26,367 nucleotides of DNA. Source: SIAJ01 sp036266155. Its GTDB lineage: Bacteria; Planctomycetota; Planctomycetia; Gemmatales; Gemmataceae. The stretch covers positions 1 through 26,367 of the forward strand of contig DATANR010000015.1 in assembly GCA_036266155.1 (NCBI GenBank). The letters run 5' to 3'. The position numbers were made by a program, and so were the translations under genes. Below are positions 6,172-14,842 of this stretch, in pieces. How positions within the stretch are numbered: position 1 is the first letter of the stretch; each line of letters starts with the position of its first letter. The notes beneath the pieces were generated by a model. That model was given only the letters and a program-made list of their open reading frames with translations. It was not told where the DNA came from and made no database searches.

Positions 6172-7638
6172 CTACCCAATAATCCCCCCAATCACATTCC
6201 CCTTCACCAGCTCGCGCGGCTGGTTCAGGTGGTTGTACACGATCGTCTCGGGGCTGATGCCAACCGAGTGGTAGACCGTGGCCAGCAGGTCCGTCGGGTG
6301 GACCGGGTTTTCCAGTGGGGCCGACGCGGTCTTGTCGGACTTGCCGTAGACGAAGCCGCGTTTGATGCCGGCGCCGGCGGCAACGGCCGTGTAGCAGTAT
6401 GGCCAGTGGTCGCGGCCGTCGTCCTGGTTGTCGTTGCCGCTCGTGCTCACGCCGCGCTGCGGACTGCGGCCGAATTCGCCGACGGCGATGACTAGCGTTT
6501 CCTTCAGCAGGCCGCGATCGTCCAGGTCGGCAATCAGTCCGCTCAGGCCGGCGTCGAGCATCGGGGCCGACTGGTTCTTCATGCGGCCCGACAGGCCGGC
6601 GTGGACGTCCCACGAGTGGTTGTCCGAGTTCGCCACCTTCGGCCAGTTGATTTCAACGACCCGTGTGCCAGCCTCGATCAATCGACGGGCGAGCAGACAG
6701 CACTGGCCGAATGTGTTCTTGCCGTAGCGCTCGCGGATGGTCGCGGCTTCGCGGTTCAGCTCGAACGCTTCACGCGTCTTGCCGCTGAGCACTAGGCCGA
6801 GGGCCTTGCCGTAATAGCTGTTCAGGTCGTACTTGCTCGTCGCCTTTTCGAGTTCCGGCATGCCCTCGGTCACCGTTTCACGCAGGCTGGCCCGGCGATT
6901 GAGACGGATCTCGTTGACGTCGGAGCGAAGTTGCAGGTCCTCCGTCTTGATGCGCGACATCTTGTCGAGGTCCATGTCGTCGCCCGGCGGGTAGAGCGTG
7001 TACGGGTCGTAGGCCTTGCCGAGGAACCCGGCCGTGCCGCCCTTGCCGACGACGTTCGACTCTTGCAGCGGCCGCGGCATCATGACGAACGGCAGCACCG
7101 GCTCGGTCGGCGGCTTCAGGCGGACGATGTTGCAGCCGAAGTTCGGGAAGTCTTTTGGCGTCGGCGGCTCCAGCTGTCCGGACGGGCTGACCTTGTCGGT
7201 CGTGTAGCCGGTGAGCATCTGGTAGATGGCGGCCGTGTGGTTGAACAGGCCGACCGGCGTGTAGCTCATCGAGCGAATCATCGTCAGCTTGTCGGTGACG
7301 GTTGCCAGCTTCGGCAGGATCTCGCTGAAATTCAGGCCCGGCGTCTTGGTGTTGATCTGCTTGAAGACGCTCTTGTTCTTCTCGGGAACGCCGTCCTTCG
7401 GGTCCCACAGGTCGAGATGGCTCGGGCCGCCCTGCAAGTAGACGAGAATGACGTTCTTCGCCTTGCCGAAGCCGGGGCCGCCCTCGGGTTTCGGAATCGC
7501 GGTCTCGGCACGTGCCGAGCCACGAAAGATGTCGGCGAGCGATAGGCCGAAGACGGCGGAGCCGCCAATGCGCATGAAGTCGCGGCGCGTGGTGCCGTCG
7601 CAGGTATCTTTGCCGGCGAAGCCGGGGATGACGAGCAT
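6172..7638 (-). CDS. DUF1501 family protein with Tat signal
   Basis: A 488-residue exported protein of the DUF1501 family, which belongs to the alkaline phosphatase/sulfatase fold group and is heavily expanded in planctomycetes. TTRRDFMRIGG (16-26) is a twin-arginine signal followed by a hydrophobic stretch and the cleavage-like GSARAE. Family motifs seen: VYLQGGPSHLDLWDPK (about 66-81), AVGEFGRSP and GRDHWPYCYT near the C-terminus, and the terminal NHLNQPRELVKGNVI. The frame is open far upstream to 8043, but that extension is antisense to the permease gene. The ATG at 7638 is chosen for its GAGGG Shine-Dalgarno and for the position of the Tat motif. The substrate is unknown; DUF1501 genes are often paired with DUF1549/DUF1553 genes, one of which lies 10 kb away. 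Confidence 0.9.
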   Translation of the reverse strand: MLVIPGFAGKDTCDGTTRRDFMRIGGSAVFGLSLADIFRGSARAETAIPKPEGGPGFGKAKNVILVYLQGGPSHLDLWDPKDGVPEKNKSVFKQINTKTPGLNFSEILPKLATVTDKLTMIRSMSYTPVGLFNHTAAIYQMLTGYTTDKVSPSGQLEPPTPKDFPNFGCNIVRLKPPTEPVLPFVMMPRPLQESNVVGKGGTAGFLGKAYDPYTLYPPGDDMDLDKMSRIKTEDLQLRSDVNEIRLNRRASLRETVTEGMPELEKATSKYDLNSYYGKALGLVLSGKTREAFELNREAATIRERYGKNTFGQCCLLARRLIEAGTRVVEINWPKVANSDNHSWDVHAGLSGRMKNQSAPMLDAGLSGLIADLDDRGLLKETLVIAVGEFGRSPQRGVSTSGNDNQDDGRDHWPYCYTAVAAGAGIKRGFVYGKSDKTASAPLENPVHPTDLLATVYHSVGISPETIVYNHLNQPRELVKGNVIGGIIG

Positions 7639-7701
7639 GGAACAGACCCTCGGAAAGAGAGAGGGAGGAGCGATTGTCAGGCGGGTGTTCGACCAATGGA
7701 C

Positions 7702-7730
7702 AGGATAGCCCGGATGGGCTGTGGTTGCAA
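7702..7730 (-). promoter_or_regulatory. Putative promoter of the DUF1501 gene
   Basis: On the reverse strand, TTGCAA (7725-7730) and TATCCT (7702-7707) are separated by 17 nt, each matching the sigma-70 consensus at 4 of 6 places. The predicted start near 7695 leaves a leader of about 57 nt before the ATG at 7638. The region also separates the gene from the divergent permease. Confidence 0.35.
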
Positions 7731-7829
7731 CAGTTTTCCGGGACTTGCAGGGGTCATATTCCAAATCCAAGCCGGCCTCTGGCGAACCATGTCCAGGGCT
7801 GATACAGTCGCTGTTCCTGCCAGGAGCCC

Positions 7830-9683
7830 ATGAGCGATTCGCCTCCCACATCCCGTCGCGGTCCGCCGCCGCTGCCGAAGCCAGGCCGCAAGGGCCGGCG
7901 GCCGCGCCGGCGCTGGCATCCGTTCGCGCGCTTCGGCAATGCGTTGCTTGGTTGGGAAGTTCTGCGCGCCGGCCGGCGTACGGGCACACTCGCCATCGCG
8001 CGTACCGCGCTTGGCGGGCTCCTCCTCGCCGCGATGTGGGCACTCTATGCGTCCTACTTCCAGGACGACGGATCCGATCTGCTCAAAGGATCCGGGACCG
8101 AGATCGGTAAGACGCTCAGTCGCTTTGCTGAATCGTTTGCCCTGACGTTCTTCCTCGTCCAGGCGACGGCCGTTCTCTTGCTCACGCCTGTCTTCGTCGC
8201 CGGAGCCATTTTTGAGGAACGCGAAACACGCTCCGGCGAAATCCTGCTGACGACCGAACTCACCCGCCGCGAAGTCTACGTCGGCAAGCTCGGCGCGCGC
8301 ATGATCCAAGTTTTGCTCGTGGTCTTGGCGGGGATGCCGATCTTGTTCCTGACGCAGCTCTGGGGCGGCGTGTCGATGGGCGTGATCCTGGTGAACTACG
8401 CGGCCACGGGGATTGCCATCTTCGGTGCCGGCGTGGTGACCGCGGCCGTGAGCGCATACGCCGAATCGTTGCGCGGCGCCATCTTGCGAAGCTATGGCCT
8501 CTTGTTTCTCATGGACGTGTTCTTTTTCCCGGCGTCGCCGTACTTTCCGATTGTTGCGAGCCGTGGTCATTGGGGCGCCGGCCTCGGCACGTTCATCATC
8601 TATTTGCCGTTGCAACTGGTGATCGTGCTCGTCGGCTACTTCATCGGTCAACGGTGGCTGCGCATGGCGATGCTGCGGCAGAAGACGCGGATCACGAACA
8701 AGCCGGGGATGCCGCCGCCGTTGCCGGGCGCCAGCAGCGGACACTTGCCGCCCATCAAGGACGATACCGATCCGTTTCTATGGAAGGAGTTGAACGCCGG
8801 CGGCCGCGTGACATTGAAGCAAGGACTGACCGCGTTCATCCCCCAGGCCGCAACGCTTGACGACCGATTGGCCGAGATGGGCTTGGCCCGTTGGCTGGCC
8901 GCATCGCGTGAAATCGTGCCGACGGCCTTGCGCATCGTCGCTTTCCTTATAGCGCTCCTGCTGGCATGTTTGGCGTTCGTCGAGGCGATTCCAAGCCATT
9001 GGATGGCGCGCAACTTCGGGGCCCTGGCGTTGTGCTGGTTGATCTGCGCTATTGGCCTGACCGCAGCGACGGGCATTTCTCGGGAACGGCAAAAGCAAAC
9101 GTTGATCGATCTGCTCATGCTGCCCGGTCCGCGGCGTGATCTGCTGCGAGCGAAGGCGCTGGCCTCTTTGATCCGCGGCTTCTGGCCGGCCGCGGCACTG
9201 CTGGTCATTGTCACAGTGTCGATTGCGACCTTCGGCGTCTCGTTGTTTTCGGCCGCGCTGCTGGTGTTGACCGCGGCGGGCATGGCGCTGTCCACCGCGG
9301 CGATGGGCGTTTGGCTGTCGGCACGCTGCCGCAATGCCCTGCATGCGACGAGCACGTGGATCGGGGTGATGGCCGGCATCGTCATTGGCACGTTCCTGTT
9401 GGCCGAGGCGAACATGGAATTAGTCCAGGAACCTGGGCAGCCGGGCCGACTCGACTATCCGGCATGGACGCGGACATTGAATCCGCTGCTCGCCTGGGGC
9501 CGGCTCGCTTTCCGCTACGATTACACCGCGGGGCAATATGTGTGGGGACGTGGGTACGGCCAGTGGCCGGTCACGTTCGCGGACCTGGCGCCCGCGCTGT
9601 TGTGCCCGATCCTGTACGCGGGATTGGGCGGCTTGCTCTGGTTGATGGCGGTCCGTCGCTTCGAAAAGGAAGGCCGGTCGTGA
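7830..9683 (+). CDS. ABC-2-type transporter permease, two fused modules (first of a tandem pair)
   Basis: A 617-residue integral membrane protein with a basic, proline-rich cytoplasmic N-terminus (1-34) and about 12 hydrophobic segments in two groups (roughly 52-280 and 365-610). Each half carries a related amphipathic motif before a membrane segment. FEERETRSGEILLTTELT (128-145) continues to Lys153, and SRERQKQTLIDLLMLPG (417-433) continues to Lys442. This ExER...LLxxxxxRR...K pattern is the coupling-helix region of ABC-2 permeases (ABC2_membrane_2/NatB-like). So one chain holds two permease modules joined by a cytoplasmic linker (282-360). AGGAG precedes the ATG. The next gene overlaps its stop by 4 nt and encodes a paralogue. 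No ATPase is nearby, so the energy-coupling subunit and the substrate are unknown. Confidence 0.8.
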   Translation: MSDSPPTSRRGPPPLPKPGRKGRRPRRRWHPFARFGNALLGWEVLRAGRRTGTLAIARTALGGLLLAAMWALYASYFQDDGSDLLKGSGTEIGKTLSRFAESFALTFFLVQATAVLLLTPVFVAGAIFEERETRSGEILLTTELTRREVYVGKLGARMIQVLLVVLAGMPILFLTQLWGGVSMGVILVNYAATGIAIFGAGVVTAAVSAYAESLRGAILRSYGLLFLMDVFFFPASPYFPIVASRGHWGAGLGTFIIYLPLQLVIVLVGYFIGQRWLRMAMLRQKTRITNKPGMPPPLPGASSGHLPPIKDDTDPFLWKELNAGGRVTLKQGLTAFIPQAATLDDRLAEMGLARWLAASREIVPTALRIVAFLIALLLACLAFVEAIPSHWMARNFGALALCWLICAIGLTAATGISRERQKQTLIDLLMLPGPRRDLLRAKALASLIRGFWPAAALLVIVTVSIATFGVSLFSAALLVLTAAGMALSTAAMGVWLSARCRNALHATSTWIGVMAGIVIGTFLLAEANMELVQEPGQPGRLDYPAWTRTLNPLLAWGRLAFRYDYTAGQYVWGRGYGQWPVTFADLAPALLCPILYAGLGGLLWLMAVRRFEKEGRS

Positions 9684-11389
9684 AGTCTCCCCGTCCGGAT
9701 CGCCCTATCAAGAGAGGCCCGCCGCCGAAGTTCAAATCTTCTCGCTTTACCAATGCCTTGCTCGGCTGGGAACTGCTTCGCGTGAGTCGCCGAACGGCGG
9801 CACTCGCCGTGGGTCGTTTCGCATTCGGCGCGTGTCTGCTCGGCGTGTTGTGGCTGATCTGGTCGGCCGGCTTTGCTAACGAAACGGTGATTGAAGGCGA
9901 CAACACGGCGATCGCGAAGAAGCTGCAGAAATTCGCCGAGACGTTTTCGCTCACCTTCTTTATCGTGCAATTGACACTTGCCCTTTTGCTCACGCCGATC
10001 TTCGTGGCCGGCGCTGTCTTCGAGGAACGCGACACGCGCTCTGGCGAAGTGCTCCTGACCACCGATCTCAGCCGGCGCGAGATCTTCTACGGCAAGTTTC
10101 TCGCGCGCGTCGTGCAAGTGATGATGGTGGTTGCGGCCGGGATGCCGATCCTGGCGCTGACGCTCCTGTGGGGCGGAGTCGCGATCGAATTCATTCTGAT
10201 TGGCTATCTCGCCACGTTCCTTTGCATCTTTTCGAGCGGCGCGATCGCGGCGTCGGTTGCCGGCGGATCGGAGACGCTGCGCGAGGCGGTGCTCAAGACG
10301 TACGCCTATATCCTCGTGTTCGACGTGCTGATCTTTCCCGCGTCGCCGTTTTTCGTCATCCCGATGGCGAGCGGCGCTCAGCCAATGGGCATCGCGTGCG
10401 GGCTCGTGTTTCTGCCGGTCCAGCTCATCGTCACGTTCGTGTCGTTGGCGCACGGTCTGCGTTGGCTGCGTCTCGCGATGCTGCGTCAGCGCCGCCGCGT
10501 CACGGCCGAGTTGGCCGAGCGCATGGCGCGACGCAAGCCCCCGGTCGCCGAGGAGAATCCACTCCTTTGGAAGGAACGCTATGTCGTCGGCGGGGCAACC
10601 GAAACGACGACGAGCACCGTCGGCATGGCTAGCGTGGGCGTGGTGCTTGCCGTGATGATGCTCGTGTTCGTCGCGGCGGGCATTTTCCCGGCCGGTTGGA
10701 TTGGCGCTTACGTCGTCCCGGTGGCGATGCTCGCGGCCGGTGCGTCGATCGGTCTCGGAGCGTCCGGCGGCGTGGCCCGCGAGCGCCAGCGGAACACGCT
10801 TATCGACCTGTTCATGCTGCCGGGCGGCCGCCGCGATATTCTCGTGGCCAAGCTCCTCGGCGCCGTGTGGACCGGCCGTTGGCTCCTGCTGGCGACGATC
10901 GGGCTGCTCGTGGCCGCGCCGTTCGGCGGCACGCCAGTGGTCGCACTGCCGTTGTTGTTCGTCGCCGCTGCGGTCTACTTGACATTCGGGGCGACGCTCG
11001 GGATCTGGCTCTCCGTGCGTTCGCGATCGGCACTGACGGCGCACGCCTCATGGATGGGATTCGTCGCCATGAGCCTGATCGGCACGTACCTGCTCGCGGA
11101 TGCGATGGCTCTGAACGTGAAGCGCGACAACGGCGCCCCGATCAAGGAGTTTCCCGAGTGGAGTCGAGCCGCGAACCCGGTCATGGCCTGGCAAGAGCTG
11201 GCGATGTCGCCGGACGATGCCGCCGACGGTTCTTATGGCAATCGCAAGTGGCGTATCCTACCGATCGTCCCTGACAGTCCGCCGCGATTGCAGTATCCGC
11301 TTTGCGGCGTCGCCGTGTATTGCGTGGCGTCAGCGCTGCTTTGGTGGCTAGCGCTACGCCGCTTCGAACGCGAGGGTCGGGAGGACTGA
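9680..11389 (+). CDS. ABC-2-type transporter permease, paralogue of the preceding gene
   Basis: A 569-residue paralogue with the same architecture: basic N-terminus, conserved FTNALLGWELLRVSRRTAAL segment (23-42; the upstream protein has FGNALLGWEVLR at 35-46), motif FEERDTRSGEVLLTTDLS (114-131), cytoplasmic linker (270-310) and motif ARERQRNTLIDLFMLPGG (366-383). The start is a GTG at 9680 whose GTGA overlaps the TGA of the upstream gene, with AAGGAAGG just before it; this indicates translational coupling. The frame is open back to 9311, but that part lies inside the first permease. Together the two could form a heterodimer of four permease modules, or each could pair with an ATPase encoded elsewhere. 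Confidence 0.85.
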   Translation: MKSPRPDRPIKRGPPPKFKSSRFTNALLGWELLRVSRRTAALAVGRFAFGACLLGVLWLIWSAGFANETVIEGDNTAIAKKLQKFAETFSLTFFIVQLTLALLLTPIFVAGAVFEERDTRSGEVLLTTDLSRREIFYGKFLARVVQVMMVVAAGMPILALTLLWGGVAIEFILIGYLATFLCIFSSGAIAASVAGGSETLREAVLKTYAYILVFDVLIFPASPFFVIPMASGAQPMGIACGLVFLPVQLIVTFVSLAHGLRWLRLAMLRQRRRVTAELAERMARRKPPVAEENPLLWKERYVVGGATETTTSTVGMASVGVVLAVMMLVFVAAGIFPAGWIGAYVVPVAMLAAGASIGLGASGGVARERQRNTLIDLFMLPGGRRDILVAKLLGAVWTGRWLLLATIGLLVAAPFGGTPVVALPLLFVAAAVYLTFGATLGIWLSVRSRSALTAHASWMGFVAMSLIGTYLLADAMALNVKRDNGAPIKEFPEWSRAANPVMAWQELAMSPDDAADGSYGNRKWRILPIVPDSPPRLQYPLCGVAVYCVASALLWWLALRRFEREGRED

Positions 11390-11605
11390 TGCATTACGTT
11401 CACACTACTGCTACCACTATTTGCCTCATCAAAGAAATCGGGGGATTGTCGTCTGTAATGAAATGCAATCGTCAGGGGGGGTGTGGCAAAACCGTGGCGA
11501 TCTTGGCGACCTTACCCAAAAACCCGCGGAAAACGCAGTTTTTTGAAAAGGAAGATCGCCAACTCCCCCGGGGGCTCAAAACCCTAGACTTGGGCAATGC
11601 AAAAC
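11390..11605. other. Intergenic region between permease and PPC-domain genes (convergent)
   Basis: No gene is supported here. TGGCGATCTT (11495-11504) and AAGATCGCCA (11552-11561) form a perfect 10-bp inverted repeat with a 47-nt gap. A self-complementary CCCCCGGGGG follows at about 11566-11575. Neither has the shape of a clear intrinsic terminator. The stretch is richer in A/T runs than the genes around it. Confidence 0.4.
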
Positions 11606-13201
11606 TCATTTTTTCTTCTTGGGCGCGGCAGCGGGCACTTCACCGCCGACGGCAAGCCAAAGGTGACTCGTCGTTGTTTCAAACTCCGCGAGCGGTGCTT
11701 TAGCGGTTCTTGTTAGCGACGGTTCCTTCGTACGGCCAACAATAGTAAACATCTCCGATGGCCCCGCCTTCTCGGTCGCTAGGCGCAACGTCAATTTGGC
11801 CGGATCGGCCTTCCCCGTCGCCGGGACGACGGCTGCCGACACGCCAGCAGGCAATCCCTCCGCTGTCACCTCGACATCTCTCGCGAAGCCGGCTTTCCGC
11901 ATAACAGTGATCGGAATGTCGAGCGGCTTGCCCGGCGCGAGAGCGAATCGATCGGTGGTAATCATCAGTTCGAAGTCCGGCTCCGGCGGCGCGACCCGTA
12001 AGCGATAAACGAACCGCGGCCCACCGCCGCCATGCAGGTCGCGCACCTCAATCGTGTACGTGCCATCCGCGGGCGGATTGAAGGCGAGCTCCGCATCCTT
12101 GTTGAGATCGGGGGGCTCGGCGATCGCCAATTGTTTCTTGGCCGTGTCAAGAACACGGATGACCGGATTGACGGGCAGCTCGAGAGCTCGGGATTCCACG
12201 CGAATCGCAATGGCCTGTCCCTTCTTGCCGGTGATCGAAAAGGAGTTGGCATCCCCGGCCTTGGTCAGTTGGCCGGTCGCGGAAAAAGGGACCGCCAGCG
12301 GTCCGTCAGTCCGGGCCGCGTCCCAACAGGGATGGTTTTCGAGTCGGAAGCGAACCGGATTCGCCAGCAGCGGATGAAACACCGTCGCCACATCGCCTTC
12401 GACTGACACGGCCAAGGGGCGTGCTGCCGCCGAAATATTCCAACCCTTAATGCCGACCTTCGCCGCGGCCTTGCGCTCCACCGCCAGCGGCATTGCGTAA
12501 TCCGCAAAGCCGCCGGTCGTCAGCGTGAGCCTGTATATGTACGTCTCTCCGCCCGAAAGCTTGATGCTCGCGTCCGCAACGGCCGGGAATGCGAACAGTC
12601 GCACCAAGTATGTGCCATCCTTCGGCACATTGAAAATGATCTGTGGATCAAGCCCGTGCCAGTCGTTGTTCTGTTCGAGAACGAAGCCATCGGCCGAGAG
12701 AACTTGCAAAACGCCATCCATCGGCGACTTGAGCGACCGGTGCGCATCAACCGACGCGACGAGCGTCTCGCCCTTCTTGAGCGTTACTGAAAAGACATCG
12801 ACGTCGCCGGCCTTTTCCAACCGGCCATTCACGACCGTGGGCAGCTTGATCGTCTGAGCCTTCGTCGGCTCGTCGTTCGGCTCCTTCTCCGCAACATCCG
12901 GCAGTGTGCCGACGATGAATGGCCGCAACGTACTCGCGCCCTGCTCATCATGCAGCCGCAACCAATGCACGCCGGGCACGGCATCGGCCGCGATGGCAAT
13001 CGACAGCTTGCCCTTGTCTTTGCTCGCATTCGCCGTGATCGCTTTGTCGCTCGTCCAGACCTGGACCGGCCACCGTTCAAACGTGCCGCCGACTGTGACG
13101 TCGACCGTCGTGCCGCGCTGCCCACCGGCGGGATAGAGATAGGTGATTGCGGGTGGCGCCGAAAACGATTCACCACAAAGGACACAAAGAACTGAAGCCA
13201 T
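11606..13201 (-). CDS. Secreted PPC-domain (pre-peptidase C-terminal-like) protein
   Basis: A secreted multi-domain protein of about 531 residues from the ATG at 13201. After a short hydrophobic N-terminus ending SFSA-PP comes an Ig-like segment (ITYLYPAGGQRGTTVDVTVGG). Then come two PPC-type beta domains: one with EKEPNDEPTKAQTI, NGRLEKAGDVDVFSV and DGTYLVRL, the second with GQLTKAGDANSFSITGKKGQ and DGTYTIEVRDLHGG. A further beta-sandwich follows (DFELMITTDRFALAPGKPLDIPI), and the tail is AAAPKKKK. No protease domain is present, so it is likely a binding or scaffold protein at the cell surface. The start is uncertain: the frame runs on to an ATG at 13291, and the whole 5' end lies in a dispersed repeat. 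The 13291 start would place a longer hydrophobic segment (FVLVMASVLCVLCG) behind an Arg. It lies downstream of a DUF1501 gene on the same strand. Confidence 0.8.
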   Translation of the reverse strand: MASVLCVLCGESFSAPPAITYLYPAGGQRGTTVDVTVGGTFERWPVQVWTSDKAITANASKDKGKLSIAIAADAVPGVHWLRLHDEQGASTLRPFIVGTLPDVAEKEPNDEPTKAQTIKLPTVVNGRLEKAGDVDVFSVTLKKGETLVASVDAHRSLKSPMDGVLQVLSADGFVLEQNNDWHGLDPQIIFNVPKDGTYLVRLFAFPAVADASIKLSGGETYIYRLTLTTGGFADYAMPLAVERKAAAKVGIKGWNISAAARPLAVSVEGDVATVFHPLLANPVRFRLENHPCWDAARTDGPLAVPFSATGQLTKAGDANSFSITGKKGQAIAIRVESRALELPVNPVIRVLDTAKKQLAIAEPPDLNKDAELAFNPPADGTYTIEVRDLHGGGGPRFVYRLRVAPPEPDFELMITTDRFALAPGKPLDIPITVMRKAGFARDVEVTAEGLPAGVSAAVVPATGKADPAKLTLRLATEKAGPSEMFTIVGRTKEPSLTRTAKAPLAEFETTTSHLWLAVGGEVPAAAPKKKK

Positions 13202-13313
13202 CACAAGAACAAAGCCACGGATGCAATACGGATCAAACACGGATGAAGAGAAGACAGAATCAACTGCCTTTCTGCATTGTCCGTGTTTCATCCGTGTTTC
13301 ATCCGTGGCTAAT
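13168..13313. repeat. Dispersed-type repeat element with long inverted repeat (CCGTGTTTCATCCGTGG type)
   Basis: Arms 13215-13248 and 13275-13308 pair at 28 of 34 positions, with only 3 mismatches in the outer 29 bp, around a 26-nt loop. Each arm contains tandem ATCCGTG/CACGGAT units. Beside it lies CACCACAAAGGACACAAAG (13171-13189). From memory, both motifs are characteristic of interspersed intergenic repeats seen in planctomycetes, verrucomicrobia and other bacteria; only this copy is in the window. It sits between the DUF1501 stop (13336) and the PPC gene and overlaps the latter's 5' coding end. Confidence 0.65.
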
Positions 13314-13335
13314 TTGGCGGCGGGGCGGTCGAGTG

Positions 13336-14655
13336 TTAACGCATCAGTTCCTTGATCGGGGTCGGGTCGCTGACGACATGTACGGGTCGGCTTTGTGGCG
13401 TGTAAAGGATCTTGCCGGGGTCGATGCCGAGTTTGGCGTAGATGGTTGACGCAAAGTTCTCAGGCGACAGGACGCGTTCGACAGCCGCGAAGCCCTTGCG
13501 ATCGGTGGCGCCGACGACCTGGCCGCCCGGCGTTCCGCCGCCGGCGAAGAGCACGCTCATCGCGTTCGACCAGTGATCGCGGCCGGCGTCCTTGTTGATC
13601 TGCGGCGTCCGGCCGAATTCGCCGAGCGCGATGACCAGCGTCGTTTCAAGCAAGCCGCGCTGCTTCAGATCGGCGATTAGCCCGGCGACGACCTGATCCC
13701 ACGAGGGCAGCCGCTTCTTCAGCGTTTCGAATAGCTTGGTGTGATGATCCCAGCCGCCGTCGTAGAGCGTGATGAACGGCACGCCGGCTTCTACCAATCG
13801 GCGCGCGAGCAGAGCCCGCTGACCAAACGGCGAGCGGCCATACATGTCGCGGATGCGGTCCGGCTCGCGGCCGATGTCGAAGGCCGCTTGCGCTTCCTTC
13901 GAGCGCATCAGATCGTGGGCCTGCTTGTAATGATCGTCGAGGGCCAGCGCCGGGTCGGCTGTCTGCTTGTCGAGGAAGCGCTGGAACTTGTCGACCTCGG
14001 CCCGCTGGTCGCAACGTTCGAGGAAGCGATCGTCCGACAGACCACGCGGCAATGCGACGTCGCGAACGCGGAAGTCAGTCGTGTTCGGATTGTCGGAGAC
14101 GACGAACGGAGCGTACTTCGCGCCCAAGAAATTTGGCCCGCCGGACCGCGACATGTCCGGCATCGAGAAGTACGCGGGCAACCCGGCTGGTGCGCCGCGC
14201 TCGGCCGCGGTCACCGATCCGAGGCTCGGATGGAACGACACGAACGCCCCGCAGCCGACCGGTATGCGCGGCGGCGCGCCCGTCATCATGTAATGATTGC
14301 CCGCCCCGTGATTCCCCTGGTCGTGGCGGATCGAGCGCACGACGGCAAGGTCGTTGGCGATACCGGCCAGCCGCGTCAGGTGCTCGGAAAGCTGCAGGCC
14401 CGGTACCTTGGTCGCGATCGGCTTGAACTCGCCGCGCAATTCGCTCGGCGCATCCGGCTTCGGGTCGAGCGTCTCATAGTGCGTCGGCCCGCCATCCATC
14501 CAGATGAGGATGCAACTCTTGGCCTGCATCGTCGGCGCCGTCTCACCGGCACGCAGTCGCAAGGTCTGCGCCAGCCCGCCGCCGAACAGGGCCCCGAGGC
14601 CGAGCTTCAGGCAATCGCGGCGAGTAGCGCCTTCGCAGTTGATTCGCAAAGTCAT
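13336..14655 (-). CDS. DUF1501 family protein with Tat signal (second copy)
   Basis: A 439-residue exported protein. ATRRDCLKLGLGALFGGGL (10-28) is a Tat signal. Family motifs: ILIWMDGGPTHYETLDPKP (about 49-67), VRSIRHDQGNHGAGNHYMMTG (near 105-125), RRLVEAGVPFITLYDGGWDHH, ALGEFGRTPQINKDAGRDHW (about 343-362) and the terminal RPVHVVSDPTPIKELM. It is a different subgroup from the 6172-7638 copy: it has the WDHH and NKDAGRDHW forms, while the other has NSDNHSWDVH. Metal-type ligands (DGG, HDQGNH, WDHH, GRDHW) are present, so an enzymatic fold is intact. GAGGG precedes the ATG by 8 nt, and a good promoter lies about 55 nt upstream. The PPC gene follows on the same strand. Confidence 0.9.
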   Translation of the reverse strand: MTLRINCEGATRRDCLKLGLGALFGGGLAQTLRLRAGETAPTMQAKSCILIWMDGGPTHYETLDPKPDAPSELRGEFKPIATKVPGLQLSEHLTRLAGIANDLAVVRSIRHDQGNHGAGNHYMMTGAPPRIPVGCGAFVSFHPSLGSVTAAERGAPAGLPAYFSMPDMSRSGGPNFLGAKYAPFVVSDNPNTTDFRVRDVALPRGLSDDRFLERCDQRAEVDKFQRFLDKQTADPALALDDHYKQAHDLMRSKEAQAAFDIGREPDRIRDMYGRSPFGQRALLARRLVEAGVPFITLYDGGWDHHTKLFETLKKRLPSWDQVVAGLIADLKQRGLLETTLVIALGEFGRTPQINKDAGRDHWSNAMSVLFAGGGTPGGQVVGATDRKGFAAVERVLSPENFASTIYAKLGIDPGKILYTPQSRPVHVVSDPTPIKELMR

Positions 14656-14710
14656 CCGACGGCCCTCAAGAGGGGCTCAGGGAGGCGGGAAGATTTCGGC
14701 AGGTAGGTAC

Positions 14711-14739
14711 AGTGTAACATCGGCAGCACGCGATGTCAT
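14711..14739 (-). promoter_or_regulatory. Putative sigma-70-like promoter of the second DUF1501 gene
   Basis: On the reverse strand ATGACA (14734-14739, 5 of 6 consensus bases) and TACACT (14711-14716) are spaced by exactly 17 nt. The expected start near 14704 gives a ~50-nt leader to the ATG at 14655. Confidence 0.5.
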
Positions 14740-14842
14740 GCTGAATTGATACTCAAACATCAGCCGGCGCCTCGAAAAGACCGCAAGCGAGTCAGCACCT
14801 CAAGGCCGTTGACTCACCGGTCATCCGAGACGTTTCTCCCTC

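Noticed and set aside
7639..8043. N-terminal extension of the DUF1501 gene
   Set aside because: It would overlap the divergent permease and place the Tat motif about 150 residues inside the protein; the ATG at 7638 has a ribosome-binding site.
9311..9679. Upstream extension of the second permease frame
   Set aside because: The segment lies inside the first permease and shows no family-like sequence; the GTG at 9680 has a strong Shine-Dalgarno and a GTGA overlap.
9521..11044. 507-codon reverse-strand open frame
   Set aside because: Antisense to the permease pair, full of His/Arg/Asp/Gln as expected for a shadow of GC-rich coding DNA.
11302..11703. Forward open frame of 133 codons across the permease end and intergenic gap
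   Set aside because: It begins inside the permease, ends antisense to the PPC gene and has no family features or ribosome-binding site.
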